A DNA stretch of 64,000 nt, taken from positions 1,922,001 through 1,986,000 of the forward strand of contig RCTD01000005.1 in the NCBI GenBank assembly GCA_014898415.1. Reading direction: 5' to 3'. Under the pieces are notes generated by a model. The model was not told the origin of the DNA. It ran no database searches and saw only the letters and a program-made list of their open reading frames with translations. The position numbers and the translations under genes are program-made. Each line of letters begins with the position of its first letter. The first letter of the stretch is position 1. Of this stretch, positions 47,878-58,500 are shown in pieces. This stretch comes from Stromatinia cepivora. Lineage: Eukaryota; Ascomycota; Leotiomycetes; Helotiales; Sclerotiniaceae.

Positions 47878-48219
47878 CTACTGAAGTAACGTCACAACCT
47901 GCTCCGCCAATAAAGGCCATCCAAGCACAAGTGCGAAACCGGGGAAATAGCTATTTGCACCATTAGCATACATCCCACCCAACATCACGCCATCTGACCA
48001 GTCTCATAACTCTACTCCACAAGCCTGAAAGAAGACAACTTACAATACAGCATTCCCAGCAGTCCTCTTAACCAATTTACCCCAATCAGCTTTAGCGGTT
48101 TGTTGCGAGATGGGATAGCGTTCGAAAGGATGGGGTTCAAAACCACGTGCTAGTTGGCGCACTTGTGTGAAGATGGAAAAGGTGCGGCGGGAGGCGACTT
48201 GACGGATTATTGGGGACAT
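47878..48219 (-). CDS. Small probable mitochondrial membrane protein, 82 aa
   Basis: Two exons (48219-48044 and 47950-47878) joined by a 93-bp intron with GTAAGT donor and GCTAATG branch. The frame is preserved only by this splice. The N-terminus (MSPIIRQVASRRTFSIFTQV, then RQLARGFE) is Arg/Ser-rich with no acids, a strong mitochondrial presequence. The middle reads PHPFERYPISQQTAKADWGK and the C-terminus is one hydrophobic span, YFPGFALVLGWPLLAEQVV. This shape (short presequence, linker, single C-terminal span) is that of small subunits of respiratory complexes or ATP synthase. I cannot name the subunit with confidence. It is too small and split to stand out in a simple frame scan. Confidence 0.75.
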
Positions 48220-51200
48220 GATTTATGGTTGGTTGTTTGGGAGTATGGGTTTTGTGTGAAGGTTGAGGTATGTGAGGGGTGATTTGACTTGATTGGTCGG
48301 ATTGAGTTGAGTAATATGTATGTATGTTGTGATTGAGTGGAGTTGTATCACTGTATGATTGAACTGTATGATGATATGGTAAAATATGCAAGAAAAGTGA
48401 CACAACAGCGAGTCCAAATATATATAAGACCCCTCCTTACGAAAACATCGATACCTATCCATTACCTACCTACCTATCCTCCCCTTCCTTCGATTCCGCC
48501 CGAAACAAGTTTCCAGCCAACATCACAGCCTCATCCAACATCAGAAACTTCACGCCCCAAGAACAAAACGAACCATGATGGTCTCATACATTCAAAACAT
48601 CATACGAAAACTTGCAATTATCAGCAATGTGTACAAGTAAATCTGGTAATGTCTCCTGATATTTTCGCTTGGGATCGCTTCCCTCGCCTAACCTTTAAGT
48701 ATCAACCAATCATAAGCTGGCATTTACAAACTCGACAAATTCATCATGGAAATTATAGGAAGGAAATGAAAGGAAACGGGAAAAGAATAGATAGGGAAGG
48801 ATTTCGAGAAAAGGAGGTAAAGGTGATGGTGGTGTGACGGGGGAGTTAGATCGGATCATTTTTGGAAGCGCTAGACTGTATGGGGTATGATGTGGCTTTC
48901 GGTGGGTTCCGAAAATTTATTCTTGGGTTTTAGCGCTTACTGCACCCGCTGCGTCGGTAATTTTTGATGATGGTGGGATGTCCGGATTTTGTGAGAAGTG
49001 GGAATACTCGCATTCTTTGATGGTCGACGTATGCTCGTCTCTAGGTGCATATTGAATGGAAGCTACGCTTTTCGAGAAATGGGTTTTCTATATTTCATCC
49101 CGCTGTATCACTTGATTGTGATGACCCATCGAAGGATCGATGGCGTTCCATTGCCTGGTTCGGGGGAGGCTATAAAATGCTAATCTCGAGTGCCTTTGAG
49201 ATGATTTGCGAGATATCGACCAATAAATTGGGTTGAACATTGAGCTTCGTCCAAAGGTCAGTTCATACAATGCAGGTTCAATACCTCGATGTTATCTAGA
49301 ACACGGATGTTATTTGTTCGAGGTCAAATGCAGCAATGAAGTTTCGACATTCAAAGTCAAGTAAATCATTATGGCTATCCTGTTCAAGTTAGGAGAGATT
49401 GAAGAGCCGTTGTTAATATCATCAATCTTCGCTTCGGTCTCAATGAAAAGCAACGATCATTGAACTTTTTACTCTGTATGCGTGCAGATCAGACGTTTAT
49501 CTGAGAAAACCCTTCTTTATCTTGCTGCCTAGCAAATAAACCCCTGCTTTTAGGCCAAAGGTAGCCGGCTCTAATTCTGAGCATTCCATACGCCTTTCCA
49601 ACCCAATCCGTGAAGACGAGACACGATACTATGATGAGCAAAGATACGCTAACTACCCAGAAAATCCTATGTAATATTAGCATCGGGTTATAATGAGCAA
49701 GTGGGTGAGAGTATCAGAATTGAGAGTCTCCAGCAGCAAAGTTGCCATTTATTGAGCTATTCGATTAGTTATCAGCTAGGGCTATAGATGCAAACTCATT
49801 TAGCAAGTGCACTCACAATATTGCAGCACGAAGGCTGATTGGTGCGGCTAGGCTACTCATGCATCAGCGAAGACTTTTCAGTTAATATTTCCACCATGTC
49901 ATTTCTCACTTTGTTAGTCGTTCCACATTATTTGATCTCGTTAGCTATCTCTGAACTGCTCTTGTCTATTCGAGGCATCAGTATGACTCACGCTTTTGTT
50001 CCGTGATGAGAGTTCATCGCAGCAATGGTCTGCAAGTAGCTATTTGCCGTTCTCTGGATACCTGACTGATGTAATCGGTCTTTCTCTCCAAGATTTTTCA
50101 CTCTTTCAAGACAATCATTTCTTTCTTAACCACGGCCATTGTAACTTTATTACCCTCCCGAGTTTCCACGTAATCCTCTCTATAATCTGAATATTTTGTC
50201 GTCGTCGACATCCAAAAGCTCGAGGTTCTCTCGCTGCACCCAAAGTCGCTTGAAAGTTGTAGCTTCCCATCTTTTAGTCCATGTTTGTTTGTCAAAATCG
50301 AAGTCGGAGATATGATTTATCCCAGCGCGAAATACGAGTGATTCAAGGACGACATTAGTACAAGCAGCCTGTAAAGTAGCAACTGCTTTAGGAAGTACTA
50401 GCCATCGACATCGAAATGTTGCACTTGAAGGTTGAGTCCTCGTTCGCTAGATGATAGGAAGAACTCCCCATTACCAACTCGAGCGATCGATTAGAAGCCC
50501 TGCAACCTCTGCTTGCTTTAATGTAGAATCAAATCGTCCACCTCGTCTGTCGTCGATGAGGAACTTTTCAAGCAGCAGACAGCATACGTGGTTTGATGCT
50601 CTATAGGGAAGCTTATAGACCTTATTAAAGTCAGTAAAGAATCAAAAGATAGAGAAATGTCCGGAGGACTGTCCCGAGCAAGAACTCCCATGTACCAATA
50701 TCCCAACTTCGCCTTGGAAAGGACGTCAAGGACATCTTTTCTTGGGAAGATCTCAAACCTTGATAAAAAAATGTGTCCACTGATACGATGAGTTACGACA
50801 AACGAGAATGATTCGTGGAATTGATTTCAAAGCAAATAATGTGTGGAAGGAGTCTCAAGAGGTCCGGCGACCACGGTATAATCCATTAGGTCTGCGGAAG
50901 AGAGTTCATGAAACCAAGAAGCATGTCCAACGAGAGATAATCCTCCTTGGACAAAAGGCAGGTTCAAAGAAACTCTGAAAGATTTGAGAAAGAAACATCA
51001 CAAGCTCCGTGATTATGAAAATGTTCAAGCGGCCAAAGTGAAACTGGATAAGATGATCAAAGAGAAAACCACAACGGCGAACTCTAGAAATTCAAAGGCG
51101 GCACTACCGACCAAAAGTGTGGGGGACTAGAATGAAATTGAGGTGTTTCCTGGCTCCCTCCGTTCCATTTCGAGGCTGCGCAGCGAGTGCCTGAGTATAT

Positions 51201-52078
51201 TGATGTTTCCGGGTCTCCAGAACCTTAGGGTTTGGATTCTTATGGTAGGACAAGACCACTCACTTATCTGCCTGTCTATTCTTTAACGCTACCATACAAC
51301 TAGTGTGTTTCTTTGCAGCCATCTCCAAAACTTCCTCAAAAACCACCACGAATATTCATTTGAATCACAATACTCCCTACACAATATCAATCTACTTCAT
51401 AACAAATTCATCACCGCACATCCCCCCTCATCCCCTTCCCCACCTTCCCCACTCTCCCGGGACCAGAACATAACCCCAAATACCTCCCAAACACCCACTC
51501 AAACCGGTTGTATGACTTAGTCGGAATACGTTCCACTCCTGAAGTTCAAAACCTTATACGCGTTTGATGTATCCGGCGATTTCTCCACCGGTTGCACAAC
51601 TCCTCGAGAGTTGGGATGATGGCTCCGAAAGGAGGGGTCGTTATTTTGTTGGTTTGGATGTTGGGGTTCTTTTTTTCTTATATCTGCGTTTAAGGGGGGC
51701 GCCCCGGGGGGGGGGGTGCGTGGGTTTGTTTTCGATGGAGGGAGGAGGAAATCCACTGCTTTTTGTGGATAGGAAAGTTTAGGGGTGCTTATTGATGCGC
51801 GCTATGATTTTCACAAGAATACATGTTAAATTTTCTTGTTTGGAATTTATGATTAACTCTGCTCTTGTCTTTGACTCGCTGTTGTTTTGAGCATTCCAGT
51901 TTCATCTATCATGGAAGTAGAAACTCGTATTTAATGAATGCTTTAACCCTTTATCCCCCATCCTTTCTATCTCGAGACATTGTAACACCCACAAGCAGCT
52001 ATCCATATGCGGCTGATCATAAAATCCCCCCCTAAAACCTCAAGCATCCCTCAATTCCGTTCCCTTTAACCATAAACT
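48220..52078. other. Long gene-poor region with possible coding relics
   Basis: No intact gene is recognised over 3.9 kb. Two places look like decayed coding DNA: the minus strand 50706-50098 (GYWYMGVLARDSPPDISLSF in one frame, then NGEFFLSSSERGLNLQVQHF in another), and the plus strand 50950-51130, a Lys-rich run ending in a stop (RFKETLKDLRKKHHKLRDYE). A minus-strand frame at 51517-51756, Pro-rich and ending AYKVLNFRSGTYSD, could be the last exon of a small gene but has no ATG. A run of 11 G lies at 51706-51716. Confidence 0.35.
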
Positions 52079-53632
52079 TTATTTCTTGCCCACCTCATCG
52101 CTCTTCTCCTGTATTACAAGTCTTCTCAAATCTATATCCTCAGTACCCTCGCTTTTCATCGTCGCCAAATCCCTTTGCACGTTAGCAGCATTGTTTTCAT
52201 ACATGGCCCTCCATAATTTCCCAGTTTCTTCCTGGGCTGATCTTCGAGAATTCGCAGTTGTATTCCCTGCTGATTGAGAAGGAGTTCGTGGCCCTGGGGT
52301 ACTGAAAGTGGAAGAGAATGATGGTGAATCGTTTGGTATGGGATTATTAGGTGTTGTGAAAGCGTCCCTAGCACTTTCTCTGCGCTGGTCGCTTGAGGTT
52401 CCATGTCCTGTTAGATCCATATGACTAGCAAGTGATGTTGGACTGTGTTCCGGACTATCAATGTCCATCTTTTCACTGCCCTGCTGACCTTTCATTTCAT
52501 CATCGCGCGTAGATACCATATTTGATAACGCGCTAAGTCTACGAACACGTCTCGATTGATTAACATTATCCAATTTTCCAGCTGCGTCTGGTGCAAACAG
52601 TGGATTTGCATCAGGATTTGCATTGGGATTCCAGGAAGTATAAAATTCTCCGATGGTTGGTAGAGGCTCAGAAACATGGCGTGTGACATATTCTGGCAAT
52701 GGATGGGTATTTGGTGTCTGACCTGGATTACCTGAGTTTAGACTTACGGCGTTTCTTCTCCCTGCCTGCGGATAAGGTTGGAATCTGGCGGGGCGGGGTT
52801 GAGAACGTTGATAGCCGGAACCCCTTGCGGTACGTCTTACGAGCGAGCGAGGCACAGTAGTGCTAATAGTGTTAGACTGTGGGGGATCATTCAGATTTTC
52901 GGGAATCCGAACCCCTTTTATCTGCCGATCAAGTAGGTCACTAGCAGTATCAGGTAGTGTGGGAATATAGTCGGCATTCCCTGGAGCAGAATACACAGTA
53001 TTTTCGGAGTTAGATTGCTCATTCTGCACGTTATGTTGATCTCTGATGGGATCAGGTAATTGAGAAATAATTGGTTGATCGGGAGCTAGTTCAACACCTC
53101 TTGCCCGAAGAAGTTCTCTTGCTCGAAGAAGTATATCTGTGGCGGGATAATCAGGTGGAGGAGGTGAATAGCTGGAATTATATGTCTTGTATCTGTGTTG
53201 AGGAAGTCGAACGAAGCTGGCAGGATTAGGTAATGGGGGAACAATTGGTTGATCGGGAGCTAGTTCAACTTCAATGTCTCTTGCCTGAAGAAATTCTCTT
53301 GCTCGAGGAAGTATATCCGTGGTGGAATAATCAGGTGGAGGAGGTGAATAGCTGGAATTATACGTTTTGTATCTGTGCTGAGGGAGTGGAGCGGGACTGG
53401 CAGGATCAGGTAATGGGGGAACGTCGTTGGAGGTATCCCGCGCAAACGTTCTTGTCCGTCGACTGAGTTGATCTCCGACGGGATCAGGTAGTGGAGGAAC
53501 ATAGTCGGGATTCACCGCGGAGGAGAGTCCGGCGTGTTCGGAATGAGGCTGTACATCGGAATTATTGGAAGGATGACGAATGTGGGAACCAGGGGATGAG
53601 GTGACGTTGGGCCTGGGAGAGTGTAATGGCAT
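52079..53632 (-). CDS. Disordered repeat-containing protein of unknown function
   Basis: A single-exon frame of 517 aa starting MPLHSPRPNV. Residues about 71-130 and 131-188 are a near-perfect tandem duplication: each begins VPPLPDPAS or VPPLPNPAS, contains LPQHRYKTYNSSYSPPPPDY and ends ELAPDQPI. Further single PPLPDP-like motifs occur before and after (residues about 45-51, 189-195 and 225-231), so the region may have grown by repeated duplication. The middle is Gln/Arg/Pro-rich (GSGYQRSQPRPARFQPYPQA) and the last 60 residues are a charged probable helix (GKLWRAMYENNAANVQRDLA). There is no signal peptide or membrane span. I recognise no domain; YSPPPPDY and PPLP stretches could bind SH3 or WW domains (inference). 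The frame is long and codon-like enough to be real. Confidence 0.65.
   Translation of the reverse strand: MPLHSPRPNVTSSPGSHIRHPSNNSDVQPHSEHAGLSSAVNPDYVPPLPDPVGDQLSRRTRTFARDTSNDVPPLPDPASPAPLPQHRYKTYNSSYSPPPPDYSTTDILPRAREFLQARDIEVELAPDQPIVPPLPNPASFVRLPQHRYKTYNSSYSPPPPDYPATDILLRARELLRARGVELAPDQPIISQLPDPIRDQHNVQNEQSNSENTVYSAPGNADYIPTLPDTASDLLDRQIKGVRIPENLNDPPQSNTISTTVPRSLVRRTARGSGYQRSQPRPARFQPYPQAGRRNAVSLNSGNPGQTPNTHPLPEYVTRHVSEPLPTIGEFYTSWNPNANPDANPLFAPDAAGKLDNVNQSRRVRRLSALSNMVSTRDDEMKGQQGSEKMDIDSPEHSPTSLASHMDLTGHGTSSDQRRESARDAFTTPNNPIPNDSPSFSSTFSTPGPRTPSQSAGNTTANSRRSAQEETGKLWRAMYENNAANVQRDLATMKSEGTEDIDLRRLVIQEKSDEVGKK
53069..53422. repeat. Two tandem coding repeats of 174-180 bp
   Basis: The segments 53243-53422 and 53069-53242 encode the two 58-60 residue units of the disordered protein and remain similar at DNA level as well, indicating a fairly recent in-frame duplication. 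Confidence 0.8.
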
Positions 53633-54300
53633 TTGGAGAAGAGACGGTTATTTATTTTGGTGGAATTTGAACGTGAGGTTAAGATTGATATTAAGAGGTA
53701 GAATCGCTGGTCTGATCGTGACTTTTGAGAATTGTTATGGATCGAAGAGTTTCGAGTTGTGGATGAAAGTAAGGCGGAGAAAAAGAGGTTTGGAGACTTT
53801 CAAGGTTGAAGTGAAAATCGAAGTTGAGGAGTCGCTGATAAAAATAAGTGAATTCGATCATTCAAATATTGACGAGGCTGCGGTTGCATACAAATCTCAT
53901 ATTCATTACCAAAAATTTTGTTGCACGTCTAATCTTCAAGAAGACCTCTTTTTCAACATTCTACACCAGCTTTTTGACCAAGTCGAAACTTCTAAAACTC
54001 TTTCAACAGTTGAAGAAAAGGCGTAAATACTTCTCTGTGCAGGAATCAGACAAGGTAATTGAGTGGTCGATATGATATCTTTTGTGGTTGGAAATGTTTT
54101 ATTTTGATGCTGTTCTTGAGGAGAAATCCAACGATAATATTGATGAATGTGGTTGTAGTGACTATTTATTCACTCATGGCTCCCCACAGTTTCTGTAAAA
54201 GATGAGCATGAAAAGAAAAGGAAGAATTCTGGGGGGTTTTTTATGTGAGATTTAATGGTATTTTGGAAAGAAAAACGTGGATTGAACTCGGATAGGGTAC
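53633..54300. other. Intergenic upstream of the disordered-protein gene
   Basis: Promoter region of the minus-strand disordered-protein gene. A plus-strand frame at 53580-54026 overlaps that gene's start antisense and is unrecognised. A TTGTTGCACGTCTAAT word at 53918-53933 resembles the anchor of the array that follows. Confidence 0.35.
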
Positions 54301-57300
54301 TAGTTAGTCGTTACTGCCGTATTCAGAAATCCACGGTTGCTTTCTACGGCTTCGTACAGAAATAGCTAAAGCACTATACAATCAAAACAGCTAATAGAGA
54401 AATGATATCATTACTTTGTTATACTCTTTCCTATTCATAAATAATGATTCTTTGATTATTTCTCTATTTCACTCGAACCTTACTGGCTCAGCTTGGAGTT
54501 GTGTCACATATCTGAGGCAGTTTCGAGACTCTATCTGAGAAAATAGCTAATAAGTCTTCAACAAGTTCGAATAGACTGCAAAACTTATGTTTGAGCAGAA
54601 AATTAGTAGAAGTACGATAATATCGAAACAAGCAATGAACATCTGAGGCTGTTGATATGTTATTTTTGTGCAAATATAATAGTTGTAGTTTTGATGTATT
54701 TTTTGCCTTGGGTTTATTTGAAATAGAAAACTTTTATTGCATATCTAAGGTAGTTTGTAGGACTTTCTTTTAAAATTCATTGAATAGCTCTTATATCCAT
54801 TGAAATCTACCCAGAAACATGTAAGTAAATAGATAATAACGAAGAGTTTCATAATATTCAAGCAGCTAAGCAATAACCCAAATGGCCAATGCGCTATTCT
54901 TGTGCAAAGTTGGGTATTGCGGTTTGAGAAGCTCAGGAATTCCTGATCCCATATCTAATTGCTTCAATAGGAGCTTTGTTGCGTGCCTGAAGAGGCTTTC
55001 CCGGTACCTCTTTCTGTAATCCGTCTGATAATTGCTCCACAGCTCAGATTTATCTGGGAACTTGTCAATATGTGTAAAAAAAAAGCCGGCGAATCGATGT
55101 ATAGAAGCAGATGATAATGAAATCAACTCGTTGATTTGTTATTTCTGCGTGAAGTCCAAGATATTGGTATTTCTACCTCTTTTAATGGAAGCTTAGCTCA
55201 AACTTTATTATGACCTCAAGTTTTGTTGCATGTCTGAAATGCTTTTTGGAGTGTCATTTTGAAACAATGAAAAAACCAGCAGCACGAGACCATTTTCATA
55301 TTGAAACATATAGACGCATTGGAAAGAAGCCAAATTTTCATTCTCAAAAGAGTGCGCAATGGTAAACTCGAAGGGCGATTCAATATTCTTGATCCAAATA
55401 GAAAACGATGATTTTGATTTCCTTGCACAGCCACTTTTGGCTCCTTTCACAAAGATTTGTTGCACATCTGAAGTAGTATTCAAGCCCCCTTCTTGGAAGT
55501 AGTATAAGCAGAATGCGAATGAATTTTTATGATTTATTTTTAGATAAGCAATGAGAAAAGGAGTAAGAGTATCATCCTATCAAGAGAATAAGTGAATAAA
55601 CTGGATGGTCAGTTTGTTATATCTCGCCAAAATGGAAAGTGCTGGTTTTAAGTTCCCTCCTCCAATCTCATTGGCTCAAGTTCAGTTGTGTTGCGTATCT
55701 GAGGTGCTTTTCATGAGCCCTTTCTTAGAAGTGACATAAGTGCAGAGAGAGTCTTTTGACATTCTATTGTGACAGCCAGTTAAATCATCTGCAAAATATT
55801 GCTAAGATCATGAAAAATGATATTCTGTCTTAACAGAAGCATAAACCCCCTGATCTGAAGAAAGTACAAAGTAATCTCGTGGTGGTGGACCTCAGGATCG
55901 CACCGAAGTGAAAAATGTGGTTTTCTAAATCTTGGATCAAGTGATTAGGATTGAAACCAGAAAATGGACCCCTTTCCCAAACTGCTGTCTCAATCACCTA
56001 GAGTTGGCCAAATCCAATAAAATGTATATGAATAGATTTGAAAATAGCAGATCTACAATAATATCAAGAATTCAAGAGCGCGCTCGCGGTGGCTGATATA
56101 TTATTCTCATACCAAGTCAAAAATGGCAGTTTGATCCTCGGAATCTGGAGGTTATGGAGATTCGCTTAGCTTCAGTGTTGTTTCTAGTGGCTTCAACATA
56201 GCCAAACTTAGGGATTAGATGCAGAGATAGCCAACTTGCAATAGTACGAAGCAAACAATGAAGGAATCGAGAATTCGACAGCTAGTCTATCACCAAAGTG
56301 AAACTCGATGACCTTCACTCTCTACTTCAAGATTCGCTAACCTCACTAGCTGCAGCCAAATACTTTGTTGCACATCTAATGCTCTTTTAGATGCCTTTCT
56401 TCTACCCCGGCCTCAATCTTCAGGACACACTTGAAGTCAATCAAAATTCATGGATAGATACAGATACAAAATAGCCAATGAACGAATCTGGAAGGAAATC
56501 AAAGCGAGGCATCAAATGACTGACTGTTGTGCTTAATCAAAGTCAAAAATTGATGGCTTTGGGAGTGCTTCCGCGGTATATATTTCCACTAGTGGCACTA
56601 GTGAATATGAAAATTTATGTTGCATGTCTGGAGCTCCTTAGACACTCTCTGTTATAATCGTTGTCTTGACTACCTTAATTGTATAGGGCATGTTGAGATT
56701 CTATAGACGAATTTAGAAATAGCCGATTTATAGTTCTGCGAAGAAAAAGTCCGATAAAACTGGCCTGTCGATTGTTAGTACTGTACCAAAGTCGAAGTTG
56801 TCATATTTGAGAGGCGGTTGAAGGGCCCCCACTCTTTCCGAAGACCCCATCTTGAAACTCCAATCATAACCTCCAAGCAACCCCGATTCTTGCGAATGAT
56901 CTAGTAAATGTGCTTATAATAAGCTGTTATATACTGATACCAAATGTCAACGCATCAACTGTGCGGTTGATCATTGACACTACATCAAAAGGCAAGATTG
57001 ATGAATTTCAAAGTTCTAGTTTAAAATAACAACTTCCTATTAGTCCACAGCACTTTTTGTTGCCCATCTAATGACCATTTAAACACCCCTTTCTCTGACC
57101 CATTACTAACCCTCTAAATACTTCCTAATCTAACAAGAATTCCGAGCTAAAATCCAGAAATAGCAAAAGTACCATCCTATTACAAAGAAATAACTGTGTC
57201 TTACAAACTGCAAATGCTATACTATTTCGGGGTCAAAAAAGATGAATCTTAAGCTCCTTGAGCTCTGAGTTCGGTGAAAAACTACCTTTAAAAAAGGTTC

Positions 57301-57330
57301 GTTGAATGTCGCACTCTTAAAAAGAATAGC
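54300..57330. repeat. Degenerate long-period tandem array, unit about 240 bp
   Basis: The word TTGTTGCAYRTCTGA recurs with its CTGA (or CTAA/CTGG) at 54512, 54745, 54987, 55234, 55468, 55699, 56376, 56628 and 57068, with a weaker form at 56184. Spacing is 231-247 bp in the best part; most longer gaps are near two units. It is not an isolated word: a second block like GATTTGTTATTTCTGCGYSAA recurs upstream of it (54653, 54889, 55132, 55613, and weaker at 56098, 56525 and 56773), and a third like AAATAGC followed by AAGCAATGAA lies between (54628, 55540, 56249, 56469). Copies are heavily diverged but not AT-collapsed. Minus-strand frames inside (for example 55208-55483) are repeat by-products without recognised domains. 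Confidence 0.75.
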
Positions 57331-57872
57331 TTTTCCTAGACCATATATCTCCTCCCGAACTTATCGGAGGCTTTTAGTATTGAGGAGTTTTAATCGAGAA
57401 GAAGCTGGAGTACGAGATCCGAAATGTATAAATTGTGATATATTGGAGGGTTCACGGTAGGTACAGGCTTGGAGTGAAAATTGACAATTTTGAAGCCCAA
57501 AAAGGGTGCACTTCGGCGGAAACTTTATTTGGCTTTTGCAGCTAGCAATGCATACTGAGTTCCCGAATTTGAGTTAATATGCGTGCTTACTGGGAGAAGA
57601 AGAGAAGGAAAGGGGTAATATTAGGTGATTTCAATATTTACTTGCAATGAGGCCGCATGGAAGAAATCAAAGTTGAGATCGAAAATATAACGGAGTGAAA
57701 ATGCAAGAAAACGATATTATTCGAGGTTACATGAATTAACAATAGTCGCAGCAAGAATAACGAAAACGCCAATAAGGGAAACCTATTACATCCATCTCCC
57801 TGAATAATAACTTCGCGGCCAAAAAAGATACATGAATACACCTTTCCTCGAAAATACCATCCCTTTAAGCAT
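57331..57872. other. Intergenic, 3' flank of the DsbA-like gene
   Basis: Ordinary sequence after the repeat array; it probably includes the 3' UTR of the minus-strand gene. No gene seen. Confidence 0.4.
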
Positions 57873-58334
57873 CTATACACTCTCCTTAACAATCTGCTCC
57901 AACGTCTTCACATACTCGCCCACATCTTGAGCTCCTGTCAAAATGATATCTCTTCTCCTACCCTCAAAACTAACAACCGGTACACTATCCACCCCGTTCC
58001 CCTTGGCCTCTCTAATCATATTCTTCACATCCATCAATCCTTCATATTCATCCTCAATAATCTTTCTCGCTTCCCCTTCATCCACTCCCGCTTCTTTACA
58101 GGCCGCAAGCAACGTCTCTTCACTACTCGGATGTTTCTCTTCTTGGAAATACATTCGATACAATGCCATGACGATCTTATCAGCTGTTTCCGGCCCGCCA
58201 CCTTTTACATCTTCTTGTTGGAAGTGCTGAATGACTCGATGCGCATCGGTGGTATTGGCAACCGTGCCGCCAAATTTGTAGTCTATACCTGCGGATTGCC
58301 CGTATGCGGTCATGACTTTCATATACATTTCCAT
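57873..58334 (-). CDS. DsbA/FrnE-like thioredoxin-fold protein, N-terminus missing or on an unseen exon
   Basis: The frame from the first ATG (58334) gives 153 aa; the same frame is open upstream to about 58500 and still reads family-like (TALRIVRSTDAASKVSFTIK, then FSPYQLYPEASKEG), following a CACTCACAG that could be an acceptor. Family features are MTAYGQSAGIDYKFGGTVAN, the helical insertion (DAHRVIQHFQQEDVKGG, KIVMALYRMYFQEEKHPSSE), ACKEAGVDEGEARKIIEDEY and the cis-proline motif GVDSVPVVSFEG. These belong to FrnE-type oxidoreductases related to 2-hydroxychromene-2-carboxylate isomerase. The N-terminal strand with the CPWC active site is not found within 800 bp upstream, so the gene is either truncated or has a distant or decayed first exon. 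Catalytic activity is therefore doubtful. Confidence 0.7.
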   Translation of the reverse strand: MEMYMKVMTAYGQSAGIDYKFGGTVANTTDAHRVIQHFQQEDVKGGGPETADKIVMALYRMYFQEEKHPSSEETLLAACKEAGVDEGEARKIIEDEYEGLMDVKNMIREAKGNGVDSVPVVSFEGRRRDIILTGAQDVGEYVKTLEQIVKESV

Positions 58335-58500
58335 CTTCTCCTCGGAGTCTCCGTAACGAGATTTCCGATACCAGGCATATTTATCTTCGCCTTCTTTGCT
58401 GGCTTCGGGATATAGTTGATAGGGTGAGAACTTGATGGTGAAGCTAACTTTCGAAGCTGCATCCGTTGAACGGACGATACGGAGCGCTGTGAGTGTCCGT

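Noticed and set aside
53580..54026. 148-aa plus-strand frame
   Set aside because: It starts inside, and antisense to, the disordered-protein gene, is Lys/Val-rich without a domain and runs into the degenerate repeat family.
55208..55483. Minus-strand frame in the 240-bp array as a real gene
   Set aside because: Its ends fall on repeat anchors (TSDVQQ and ISDMQQN are the anchor translated), neighbouring units do not keep the frame open, and no ortholog-like motif is present.
54500..57080. Interpreting the array as a C/D snoRNA cluster
   Set aside because: A CTGA is present in many anchors, but no consistent C box (RUGAUGA) or terminal stem was found at a fixed distance, and CTAA/CTGG variants occur; kept only as a possibility to test.
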